Assembly (NCBI RefSeq): GCF_003932755.1
Contig: NZ_CP024202.1
Location: forward strand, 3,224,001 to 3,288,000
Origin: Methylomicrobium sp. wino1
Lineage (GTDB): Bacteria; Pseudomonadota; Gammaproteobacteria; Methylococcales; Methylomonadaceae
Direction of reading: 5' to 3'
Length of the DNA: 64,000 nucleotides
The translations under genes and the position numbers were made by a program. The notes beneath the pieces were generated by a model. It did not search any database. It was not told where the DNA came from and saw only the letters and a list, made by a program, of their open reading frames with translations. Every line of letters starts with the position of its first letter. Positions within the stretch are counted from its first letter, which is position 1. Below are positions 20,900-30,005 of the stretch, in pieces.

Positions 20900-21280
20900 G
20901 CGTCGCCTAAAGAGCCTATTTTTGGTGACCTACTATTTGACATTTATAGGTTCGTATTCAGAACCCGTTGAAAAATAACGGCAATTCAAGTGTAACTAAT
21001 GGCCTCCCCCTTAGAAAAAGGGGGCTGAATACTTACATTCATAGGGTCTAAATGGACGTATTCATCTAGCACCTAGGGATTTCGCGAAAAATAACTTCCT
21101 GGAGCTATGAGCTGTCGGGCAAGTGATCGTACCCTAGCCACACCTCGCACTTTCATTTGCCGGGGTGATGACAGCTTCTTCATGATCGGTAGGTTAGTTT
21201 TTACTTATCTAACGAACGTAATTTGCTGATCGGTTAAATCCACATTAGACGACTTGATTAGTCTAAATGGCTAATTACCT

Positions 21281-21808
21281 TTATCTTTTTAGTGCGACGG
21301 TTTCTACTCGATTGACGATGTCGAGTGTGATCTTACCTTCCTGAGCTAACCAACCGATGCTGCGTTGGATAATTTTTTCTTCTTCCTTAAGCTCCTTGGT
21401 TAATTTTGCAACTGTGGTTTCGCCGTTTTTATCCAAGTATTGCCAAATGTTACCTGCAGTTAAACCGACGCGTTCACGGATGCTTATTTCAGGCGTTTCG
21501 GCAACCGTAGCGGGAGGAGGGCTGCTTATTTTTTTAGTGGAAGGTCGAGTGGATCCGGTTTTTTTTGGAGTTACCTTAGCGGTTTCAGGTGTGTCCTGTT
21601 GTTCGGTTGACGCTTTTGGCTCTTCGGTGGCTTTAACCTTTTTAGGTGATGGCCGAGTAGGGCTTGCTTTTTTTGGCGTTTCTTTGACCGCTTCGGATGT
21701 TACGGTCTTTTTAGTCTCGGATTTGGTTTTTTCAGTGGTGGTGTTAGATTTTTTCATAATGATATAAACAATAAAAAGTAAAAAAATTAGAATCGACCAT
21801 TCAAACAT
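21281..21808 (-). CDS. Membrane-anchored winged-helix protein (DUF2582-like)
   Basis: A 175-residue protein. Residues about 4-18 form a transmembrane helix. Residues 20-105 are a low-complexity Lys/Thr/Pro/Ser linker with an internal duplication (TPKKASPTRPSPKK and TPKKTGSTRPSTKK). Residues 108-175 match the winged-helix DUF2582 domain (PF10771): VGLTAGNIWQYLDKNGE and IGWLAQEGKI. AAGGA about 8 bp before the first ATG supports translation of the membrane segment; the internal Met18 has no ribosome-binding site. A DNA-binding fold tethered to the membrane is suggested, but the function of the family is unknown. Confidence 0.75.
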   Translation of the reverse strand: MFEWSILIFLLFIVYIIMKKSNTTTEKTKSETKKTVTSEAVKETPKKASPTRPSPKKVKATEEPKASTEQQDTPETAKVTPKKTGSTRPSTKKISSPPPATVAETPEISIRERVGLTAGNIWQYLDKNGETTVAKLTKELKEEEKIIQRSIGWLAQEGKITLDIVNRVETVALKR

Positions 21809-22375
21809 ACAAATATTCCTTTTTTATTGATCAATTTTACTCGAGTTTCGAAAAATAAGTAAAAACGAATAAGAAATATACTTCGCGCGGTCAAGTTTTC
21901 AGCTTATATAGCAATGCTATTTTGTGCGGGAGAAGGTGCGAAACCAGACGTTAAGCTAAGCAAGTGTTATAGCAGAAAGGCCTCTACCTGACAAAAGAGC
22001 TCGTCGGAAATACGAAAACGTGTTCGTGCGAAGTATACACTCTTCGCGGATCAAAATTCAGTGCCGAAGTGCCTTTTCAGAGGGTGTATGCAACATCCGC
22101 ATTCACGCTTTCCTTGGCGCTTGCAAAGGCTATGACAACATGGACGACGTTCAGGGCATCCTTTGGCGGGTACCCCGGCGCCGAAATTTGACTAGCGAAG
22201 GGTATAAATAGCTATGATGAAACATCGATTGTTTTATGCTGTCAAGTCGAATCGTTAATTAAGTTTTATCTGCTATGATGCACAATGAATTTTAGCCGGT
22301 ACAATGGTTATGAAAGGTCTCGAAATTTCATTCTTAAGAGTCCAAGAATAACCTTCCTCTTTTATATTGTTTGAT
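21809..22375. other. Gene-free gap upstream of the HD-GYP receptor
   Basis: About 560 bp between divergent genes. I see no convincing coding sequence, repeat or operator. The short open frame near 22,020-22,211 has no ribosome-binding site or recognisable protein. Confidence 0.4.
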
Positions 22376-25300
22376 ATGCCTCTGCTGCGCTTACCCTTGC
22401 TGTTTTTATTGTTGATATCGCTCTCGAACCCGGCGATTGTTGTTGCAGACGATTCGGTACGTATCGGCATATTGGCGAGTCGGGGCAAGGATCGTGCCTT
22501 GGCCGAATGGTTACCCACGACCGAGTATTTGGCGGGTGAAATACCGAATCGAAACTTCTCCATCGTTCCGCTAGATTTTAACGAAATCGATAAAGCCGTC
22601 GCTACGGGAAAAGTCGATTTTTTTCTTGCGAATTCTGGAGTCTATGTCGATTTCGAGGCGCGTTATGGCGCGGGGCGTATCGCTACAATGCGCAAGCGTA
22701 ATGGCGGGCGCGGCAATACATTTTTTAGCGGCGTGATATTCACGCGCGTGGACCGGGAAGACATAAATAAAATTGCCGACTTGGAAGGTAAGCGTTTCGC
22801 TGCGGTGAGTCAGTCTTCATTAGGTGGATATTTGGCGGCTTGGCGTGAAATGCAGGCTCAGGGCGTGACGCCGGAGAGGCATACTCAATTGAGTTTTCTT
22901 AATACCCACGATGCGACCGTTCGTGCGGTTTTAGATGGAGTGGCCGATGCCGGGACCGCGCGGAGCGATACCTTGGAACAAATGCATAAAGAAGGTGCGA
23001 TTGATCTGAATAAACTGAAAATCATCAATCCCATGCACCATGAAAATTTCGGTTATTTAAGCAGCACCCGCCTTTATCCCGAATGGCCATTCGCTAAACT
23101 CGCCGATACCTCTGAGTCTTTGAGTCTCGAGGTTGCCTCGGCGTTAATGTTGATGACAAGCGACAGTCCCGCAGCTCAAGCTGCGGGAATTGCCGGTTGG
23201 ACCGTTGCTTATAATTACCGGACCGTACACGACTTATTGCGTGAGCTTCGTCTGAGTCCGTATGAGGATGTTGGCCGAATCAGTTTCGAGGATTTTTTAC
23301 GTCATTATTGGCATTGGTTGCTATTGTCGATACTGACGCCGCTGGTATTAACTCTTGTTGTCGTTTATTTCATACGGCTGAATGCACGTTTGGCCAAAAC
23401 CGAAATAGAATTGATCGACGCGCGTGATCATTTAGCGGATAGAGTTAGGGAAAGAACTGCCGAATTGGAAGAGAGTCGACGACAATTGGCGCGCATTAGT
23501 CAAGACTGGAACGATGCTTTCGATGCGATTGGCGATCCTATCTTCATTCATGATGCAGCAATGCGCGTCGTTAGAGCTAACCCGGCTTATTGCGACCGCG
23601 CCGGAATGACGCTGGATCAAGTCATCGGACGCATCTATTTCGAATTGTTTCCCAAACTGAATGGACCGATGCCTGCGTGCCGTAATTTTCCGGAAGCAAG
23701 ATTCGCTTTAGCAAATGAACTACAGTTGCCTAATGGCGATATTTTCGTTTCGCGCTCCTTCGGGATCATGCATGCGGACAGAAGCAGCAATAATGCGATT
23801 CACATTTTGGAAGACGTAACCGAGTTGCGCAAGACGGAGGCACGTCGAAGAATCTTGAACCGAGCCCTAGAGCAGGCCGGCGAAGGGATTATGATATTGG
23901 ATTGCGATCGCCGGGTGATTTTTTGCAATCCGAGTTTGAGAACGCTTTTAGGGTGCGATTCGCACGAACCCGAGTGTAATAAACACTTATTTAATAAAGG
24001 TGATTGTTTGCTGGTCACGGCTTATTTCATGCCGCAGTTGCAAGCTCTATTCGATAAAGCCGAGCGAGACGGGGAAGGTTTTTCGGCCGAAATGGAATTG
24101 AATGTGCCGAGCGGCTTTGGCTTACCGGTTTTCATTACGGTTGCGGGGATTTTAAACGATCACGACGAGCGAGAAGGTTTTGTCTTGACCGTTCTGGATC
24201 TTAGCGAAGTCAAACGGGCCGAACAGGCGCTGACCTATCGCATCGGTTTGGAGACCTTGATTGCCAAAATCGCTTCGAATTTGAGTAACGCCAGACCGGA
24301 ACAAATTAATCAAACCGTTTTGAAAACGCTCGAACAATTAGGCCGGTTTTTAGACGTCGACCGGGCGTATATCTTCGATTACGATGATGCCGGAGATACT
24401 TTCGGACATACTCACGAATGGTGCGTGGAAGGCATCGAGCCGCAAATCGATTCGCTGTGCAAATTTAAGGTGGAATCTTTTCCGTGGTTGTTCGGAGAGC
24501 TGATGAACGGAAGAATCGTAACAATAGACGATGTTAGCCGCTTGCCTTCCGGCGCTATACCCGAGCGCGAGGAGTTCGAACGCGAAAATATACTTTCGCT
24601 GCTTTTGGCGCCGTTTAATTACGGCGGGGTTTTCTCGGGTTTTATCGGCGTCGATTCCGTCAGACGTTTTCGTCGCTGGAACGAAGAAGAAAAACGTCTA
24701 CTGCAAACGGCTGGAGAGATGATTATCAACACCCTCCGGCGCATCGACACGATGATCCACTTGCGGGTCAGTGAAACGAATTTGGCTGCGGCTCAACAAA
24801 TCGCCCACCTAGGTAGTTGGGAATGGAATATGGTCACAGACGAGCTGTCGTGGTCTGACGAAGTGTACCGCATGTTCGGTTTCAAGCCACAACAATTCGT
24901 AGCGACCTATCGGCGGTTTCTAGAGTTGATATCGCCGGAGGATCGCGGCTTTGTGGCCGATGCCGTACAAAATGCCTTCTCGCGAGGCGATGAGTATGAG
25001 CTTGATCACCGTATTCGCCGTGCCGATGGTGTCGAACGAGTGCTTCACGAAATTGGAGAAGTGATTGTCAATAATGCGGGAGAACCGGTTCGCATGATAG
25101 GCACGGTACAGGATGATACCGAGTTGCGTCAGGCCGAGAATGAAATGCGTAGGCTCAACCGGGCATTACGCACGCTGAGTCTGTGCAATACAACGCTTGT
25201 TCATGCGCAACAAGAACAAACCCTGATGGACGATATATGCCGCATCTTGATCGACAGCGGCGGTTACCGTTTTGCATGGGTCGGCTATGCGGAGCACGAC

Positions 25301-26659
25301 GATCGAAAAACGATTCGTCCGATGGCTTTTGCCGGGGGCGATATCGACTTCATTACTTCGGTCGAGCTGTCTTGGGCCGATGATGCAGGCGGACGCAATC
25401 CAACTGCCTACGCCATTCGCAACAAGGAAACGTTTATTCTGAAAGATATCGTCAATAATTCTCATGATTTTGCTCCGTCATGGCGCGAAGCCGCGTTGAC
25501 ACAAGGTTATGCGTCGGTGGTCGCGCTGCCGTTGATTTCGGATGGCGAAACCTTGGGAGCGATCACTCTCGATTCGGCGGAGCCGGATGCCTTCGATCAA
25601 GCCGAGTTGAGATTACTCGAAGAAATGGCCGGCGACTTGGCGTTCGGTATCCGGGCATTGCGTATTCGACAAGAGCGCGAACATGCCGAGTCGGTATTGA
25701 AAATTGCCGAGAATCGATACGAGGAGTTATACGAAAACGCACCTAATGCTTATGTATCGGTTGCACCCAAAAACGGAATTTTGCTGCAGTTCAATCAGTC
25801 GTTATGCGAGATGTTGGGGTATGACAGGGCTTTTTTGGAAACGAAAACGATTTTCGAACTTTTCGGAGAAGCAGGAATCGGGAAATTGTTTTCCGGCGAG
25901 CAAAGCGTTCGTGATATCGAGCTCAATATGCACCGCGCCGATGGGGGAGAGCTCTGGGTTAGTTTCAGCATCGATCCTATTAAAGACGAAGCAGGCCGCG
26001 TCGCCGAATACCGGGCCAGTATCATCGATATTTCGGTGCGCAAACATGCCGAGGAAGAACAGCAGCGTTTTGCCGAAAAACTGCAAATATCATTGATACA
26101 AACTATTCGCGCGATCGCCATGACGATTGAAAAGCGCGACCCGTATACCTCCGGGCACCAAGAGCGGGTTGCCGAGTTGGCGGTGCAAATCGGCCGGCGC
26201 ATGGGCTTCGAAACTTATCGCTTGGAGGGGTTGAGATTAGGTGCGACGATACACGATATCGGCAAGATCGCCGTCCCGATTGAAATACTCAATCGCCCCG
26301 GAAAACTAGAACCGATGTTGTTTACTATCATTAAAAGCCATCCGTTGATTGGCTATGAAATTGTCAAAGGCATCGAATTTCCATGGCCGATAGCCGAAAT
26401 GGTTATTCAGCATCATGAACGTTTGGATGGCAGCGGCTATCCTCATGGACTCAAAGGCGACGAAATTTTAATGGAATCGCGTATTCTCGCGGTTTCAGAT
26501 GTTGTAGAAGCGATGGCCTCGCACCGCCCCTATCGGGCGGCTTTGGGAGTGCAAACGGCTTTGAACGAGATTGAGCGGGGCAAGGGTTCCATCTATGATG
26601 CGCGTGTCGTGGAATTTTGTCGTGAGGTCTTTGAGTGCGGCGGAACGCTATGGGAATAA
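22376..26659 (+). CDS. PhnD-like sensor fused to PAS/GAF modules and HD-GYP phosphodiesterase
   Basis: About 1427 residues. A signal peptide leads into a periplasmic PhnD/SsuA-like binding domain (about residues 28-300), then a transmembrane helix (about 313-335), a coiled coil, PAS domains (about 380-490, 495-620, 800-925, 1110-1230), GAF domains (about 630-790, 935-1100) and a C-terminal HD-GYP domain (about 1240-1425). HDIGK, HPLIGYEIV and HHERLDGSGYP give the metal-binding pattern. HD-GYP enzymes hydrolyse cyclic di-GMP, so the protein probably turns binding of a small solute or anion into lower c-di-GMP. I chose the ATG at 22376; a TTG three codons earlier is possible, and neither has a good ribosome-binding site. 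There is no adjacent transporter or regulator gene, so it appears to be a self-contained receptor. Confidence 0.85.
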   Translation: MPLLRLPLLFLLLISLSNPAIVVADDSVRIGILASRGKDRALAEWLPTTEYLAGEIPNRNFSIVPLDFNEIDKAVATGKVDFFLANSGVYVDFEARYGAGRIATMRKRNGGRGNTFFSGVIFTRVDREDINKIADLEGKRFAAVSQSSLGGYLAAWREMQAQGVTPERHTQLSFLNTHDATVRAVLDGVADAGTARSDTLEQMHKEGAIDLNKLKIINPMHHENFGYLSSTRLYPEWPFAKLADTSESLSLEVASALMLMTSDSPAAQAAGIAGWTVAYNYRTVHDLLRELRLSPYEDVGRISFEDFLRHYWHWLLLSILTPLVLTLVVVYFIRLNARLAKTEIELIDARDHLADRVRERTAELEESRRQLARISQDWNDAFDAIGDPIFIHDAAMRVVRANPAYCDRAGMTLDQVIGRIYFELFPKLNGPMPACRNFPEARFALANELQLPNGDIFVSRSFGIMHADRSSNNAIHILEDVTELRKTEARRRILNRALEQAGEGIMILDCDRRVIFCNPSLRTLLGCDSHEPECNKHLFNKGDCLLVTAYFMPQLQALFDKAERDGEGFSAEMELNVPSGFGLPVFITVAGILNDHDEREGFVLTVLDLSEVKRAEQALTYRIGLETLIAKIASNLSNARPEQINQTVLKTLEQLGRFLDVDRAYIFDYDDAGDTFGHTHEWCVEGIEPQIDSLCKFKVESFPWLFGELMNGRIVTIDDVSRLPSGAIPEREEFERENILSLLLAPFNYGGVFSGFIGVDSVRRFRRWNEEEKRLLQTAGEMIINTLRRIDTMIHLRVSETNLAAAQQIAHLGSWEWNMVTDELSWSDEVYRMFGFKPQQFVATYRRFLELISPEDRGFVADAVQNAFSRGDEYELDHRIRRADGVERVLHEIGEVIVNNAGEPVRMIGTVQDDTELRQAENEMRRLNRALRTLSLCNTTLVHAQQEQTLMDDICRILIDSGGYRFAWVGYAEHDDRKTIRPMAFAGGDIDFITSVELSWADDAGGRNPTAYAIRNKETFILKDIVNNSHDFAPSWREAALTQGYASVVALPLISDGETLGAITLDSAEPDAFDQAELRLLEEMAGDLAFGIRALRIRQEREHAESVLKIAENRYEELYENAPNAYVSVAPKNGILLQFNQSLCEMLGYDRAFLETKTIFELFGEAGIGKLFSGEQSVRDIELNMHRADGGELWVSFSIDPIKDEAGRVAEYRASIIDISVRKHAEEEQQRFAEKLQISLIQTIRAIAMTIEKRDPYTSGHQERVAELAVQIGRRMGFETYRLEGLRLGATIHDIGKIAVPIEILNRPGKLEPMLFTIIKSHPLIGYEIVKGIEFPWPIAEMVIQHHERLDGSGYPHGLKGDEILMESRILAVSDVVEAMASHRPYRAALGVQTALNEIERGKGSIYDARVVEFCREVFECGGTLWE

Positions 26660-26753
26660 ATACAATACCTGTAAATGTCAACGAAGTCTTCGGTTTCTTC
26701 ACTGAAGACGGCTCGAAGGCAGGAGATGAAAGAGTTCCTTTTTACCCTTGTGG

Positions 26754-26773
26754 ATTTTTGCAGGAGCAAAATT
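26754..26773. repeat. Isolated core of the dispersed palindromic repeat
   Basis: ATTTTTGCAGGAGCAAAATT is the central hairpin of the ~150-bp family seen at 3431 and 33212, here without its flanks. The surrounding gap (26660-26961) holds nothing else I can support. Confidence 0.5.
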
Positions 26774-26961
26774 CGTTACCTCTCCATGCTCGCTCCACAC
26801 TCTTGCGGATTTTCAATTTGGGAATTGTTGGATTAATCATCCGGTACTTGACAGTCGAGTATTCAATTGCCATTATCCCCGGCGCAGAGTGTTAGTTTTC
26901 GGTTTCATGGCTAGCATACTATCTTGATACCTTTCTTATTCACCGTTCGTTTCAAAATCAC

Positions 26962-29145
26962 ATGCCCGAACTCGTTATACGCTTTTTTAAACCGGCCAGT
27001 TGGGCGGATACCGTTCATGTTCATTACTGGAATACTTACCCTGACGATCATAGTACGAGTTGGCCAGGCCAGCCTATGGAAGCGGATGACGATGGTTGGT
27101 TCGTCTACCGCTTCAACGGCGCTAAGTCTGCTAGTCTGGTCTTCAATGACGGCAACGGCTCGCAGACTGAGGATTTACATTGCGCCCGTAGCGGCTATTA
27201 TGCGAACGGGCGTTGGATTGAAGATCCAGGTCGATTGGTGCATCGTTTGGCTGGCCCGAATTCGAATTTGTTAGCTCAAAACTCGAGCCAAACCTTTTTG
27301 TCGGATAGCGTTCATGCGTCGATTGATCCGAATGGGCCATTGGGCGATTTTCGCGATGAAACAATCTATTTTTTATTGACCGCCCGCTTCTATGAAGGCG
27401 ACCCGAGCATCAGTTTTTTTTGCCGCGACCGCATCAAGTTCAATCCTGAAACCGGCGAACCGGAAGACCCGCATTGGCGCGGCGATTTCAAAGGTTTGAT
27501 CGAACGTCTCGACTACATTCGCGATCTCGGATTCACGGCGATCTGGATCACGCCGCCGGTCGAAAACCGTAGCGGTTTAGATTATCATGGTTATCACGCC
27601 TACGATTGGACCCGGATCGATCCCCGGCTCGAATCGCCCGATGCGACCTATCAGGATTTGATCGACGAAGCCCATAAACGAGGTATCAAGATTATTCAGG
27701 ATGTCGTCGTCAATCATTCTTGCCAGTATGGCATTCGCGGCAAGGTGCATATCGATCATCTACCGATCAAATATTATGTGCCGCAAGGTTCGGAGCAAGG
27801 CCGGGTCGATCATGGCCCGTATCAAGGCCATCTCGGCAATTACACTTGGCCGAACCGCGACGACATTGACAACCCGGTGGCTCCTGACTGGTATCGTGAA
27901 AGGCATCATAGCGATCCCGAAGGTAAGGTGCCGCTGCAAGATCCCAAGACCGGCGAAACGATTCCGAAGCCCGGTTACGATCCCGGCCGTTTTTTCGGCA
28001 TCGATGCGCAAATTCTCGACCCCGAATGGTACATGCAGCATGGGTTTATCTGCGGCGGCGATTGGGAAAGCGAGGCCGTTCAGAAGAAGCATATCGCCGG
28101 CGATTGCATCAACCTCGCGACCGACCGTCAAAACGTCAAGGATTATTTGATCGGCGCGGTCAACCGTTATCTCGATATGGGTGTCGATGCGCTACGCATC
28201 GACACCGTCAAGCATGTGCCGCGCGACAATCTATTGGAATACGTCAATGCCTGGAAGGCGCACAAGCCGGGGCTGTTCGTGTTCGGGGAAAATTTGGTCA
28301 AGGGCTACGGTTGGGGCGATCTCGGCGGCGGCGACAACGGGCCGTCGTTCATCCGTCCGTGGTGGTACACGCGCCTTGGTCACGATCCGCGTAATCCTCA
28401 TTCCGGCGGTGATTCCGGTTTTCCGCAACTCGATTTCGGATTGTTCTCAACCTTTCGAGACAATCTGAGTCGCGGCAGCTTCGAAGGTGTGGCTAGGGTG
28501 CTGGAAATGGATTGGATCTATGGCAATGCCTCTACGTTGGTGACATTTCTACAGAATCACGATGTCGGGCCTGACAACGACTTCCGTTTCCGTTTTAAAG
28601 GCGAGCAGTGGATGGCGGCGGCCGCCTATAACCTATTGTGGACAGTTCGAGGCATACCTTGCCTGTACTACGGTGAGGAAATCGAGTTCATGAAGGGCGC
28701 GCCGCAGGATGTTATCGGCAACGACGACACACTCGACCAAACCGGCCGGGCTTATTTCGGCGATCATCTGACCGATCAGAACATCGGCACGACCCAAAGC
28801 CATCCGTTATATCAACATATCAAACGCTTGAATCAGATCCGGCGAGCGATACCCGCATTGCAAAAGGGCGAAATGAGCCAAATCCATGAGTGGGGAAGCG
28901 GCATGCGATTTGTACGGGACTATCGTGACGGAACAAGTTATGCCGTTGTCGGATTAGCTATCGGAAGTGATCAGGATATTGCGGTTGAAAATATCCGTAA
29001 CGGCGTTTATCGCGAAGCAATCACCGGGAAGGAAATATCGGTCGGTAACGGCTGCCTTAGTTTTCATGTGCCAGCCAATTCGGCAGGTATTTATGTGTTG
29101 AACGGGGCGGGGAAGATTGGTTCGACCGGGGTTTATCTTCGCTAA
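26962..29145 (+). CDS. GH13 alpha-amylase-family glycoside hydrolase
   Basis: A 727-residue protein without a signal peptide, so probably cytoplasmic. Residues about 1-90 look like a starch-binding-type beta domain (HVHYWNTYPDDHSTSWPG), and the GH13 barrel follows from about 130. All four conserved regions are present: DVVVNH (247-252), DALRIDTVKH with nucleophile Asp414, FGENL with acid/base Glu443, and QNHD with Asp534. It should cleave or rearrange alpha-1,4-glucans, perhaps stored glycogen; the exact specificity cannot be told. It stands alone between gaps. Confidence 0.88.
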   Translation: MPELVIRFFKPASWADTVHVHYWNTYPDDHSTSWPGQPMEADDDGWFVYRFNGAKSASLVFNDGNGSQTEDLHCARSGYYANGRWIEDPGRLVHRLAGPNSNLLAQNSSQTFLSDSVHASIDPNGPLGDFRDETIYFLLTARFYEGDPSISFFCRDRIKFNPETGEPEDPHWRGDFKGLIERLDYIRDLGFTAIWITPPVENRSGLDYHGYHAYDWTRIDPRLESPDATYQDLIDEAHKRGIKIIQDVVVNHSCQYGIRGKVHIDHLPIKYYVPQGSEQGRVDHGPYQGHLGNYTWPNRDDIDNPVAPDWYRERHHSDPEGKVPLQDPKTGETIPKPGYDPGRFFGIDAQILDPEWYMQHGFICGGDWESEAVQKKHIAGDCINLATDRQNVKDYLIGAVNRYLDMGVDALRIDTVKHVPRDNLLEYVNAWKAHKPGLFVFGENLVKGYGWGDLGGGDNGPSFIRPWWYTRLGHDPRNPHSGGDSGFPQLDFGLFSTFRDNLSRGSFEGVARVLEMDWIYGNASTLVTFLQNHDVGPDNDFRFRFKGEQWMAAAAYNLLWTVRGIPCLYYGEEIEFMKGAPQDVIGNDDTLDQTGRAYFGDHLTDQNIGTTQSHPLYQHIKRLNQIRRAIPALQKGEMSQIHEWGSGMRFVRDYRDGTSYAVVGLAIGSDQDIAVENIRNGVYREAITGKEISVGNGCLSFHVPANSAGIYVLNGAGKIGSTGVYLR

Positions 29146-29300
29146 TTAACTGTCTATCATTTATTTACCGAAGTTTAGGGTAACGTGCCCAAGAAAACCT
29201 GGAAACAGTTATTAAACAAATACTTAGCAAATGTTCTTCGTATCATTTATTGGCGTTTAACGCTCACGGTCGTCCCTCTCACAGAAGGTAGTGGATTCAC

Positions 29301-29682
29301 TGTGGGAGCGATCCCTAGATCGCGATGTTGAGACCGAGAATACCAAGCTATAATAAATAGTATCAAGGTTACAAAGACTAAAATATGCTGTTACCCAAGC
29401 TCCAGCTTGGGTAATCTGTTCAGGACGCTCTTGCCCGGAGCTTGTCGAAGGGGGGCTTCCGAGGTGTCTTTCCCAAGCTGGAGTTCTCGCCGATATATAC
29501 AAGTATCGGTAAACTTGCTAAACAGAGGTCATCGTATACCTGGAAACGGTGCTGGTTGATAAATCTGCGGATATTGAACATCAGTGGCTTCGAAATCGCG
29601 ACGAAGGCGTCGCTCCCACAAGGGGGTCGGATGCTCTGTGGGAGCGATCCCCAGATCGTCCCTCACCTAAGGCTAGGTGAGG
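29301..29682. repeat. Cluster of REP-like palindromes
   Basis: Within a gene-free gap I see TGTGGGAGCGATCC at 29301 and again at 29637; its inverted form GGCGTCGCTCCCACA ending at 29620; the palindrome ACCCAAGCTCCAGCTTGGGT (29393-29412); and the 9-bp hairpin CCTCACCTA/TAGGTGAGG (29661-29682). A related CCAAGCAGAGCTTGG-type hairpin occurs inside the large NRPS gene. Confidence 0.65.
29417..29453 (-). repeat. Copy of the CCCTTCG..CTC..GGGCAG dispersed repeat
   Basis: Read on the minus strand this gives CCCTTCGACAAGCTCCGGGC and continues AAGAGCGTCCTGAAC. It resembles the repeats inside the PPTase gene (40990) and the oxygenase gene (41956). Confidence 0.5.
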
Positions 29683-29856
29683 GAAAGTCGGGAACGTTAC
29701 AGCGACAAAAAATGGTATCGAGGCCTCATTAGCTAAGATTGCAAAACGGTAATTTTTGACTTATGTATAACGATGAGATCTGGAGCTTGGGAAAGAGCGA
29801 AGAGGGAATACAGGTTGGCCGTTTTTTTAGCTTGATCTTAAGTTCGGCAGTCAACA

Positions 29857-29987
29857 GTCCACGAAAATCACGAAATACACGAAAGTAATCATACGGTTAC
29901 ATAAGCCTCTTAAATCACTTTTTGGGTGAGCAACTTGTAAATCATAACTATTTGCATATTTTCGTGATTTTCGTGTGTTTCGTGGAC
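29857..29987. repeat. 131-bp element bounded by CACGAAA-type inverted repeats
   Basis: The left end starts GTCCACGAAAATCACGAAAT and the right end is its imperfect inverted copy ending TTTCGTGGAC. Each arm is 29 bases and built of short CACGAAA units. There is no coding content; it lies just downstream of leuB. Confidence 0.6.
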
Positions 29988-30005
29988 AAAAGGCTTTTTA
30001 TAGGA

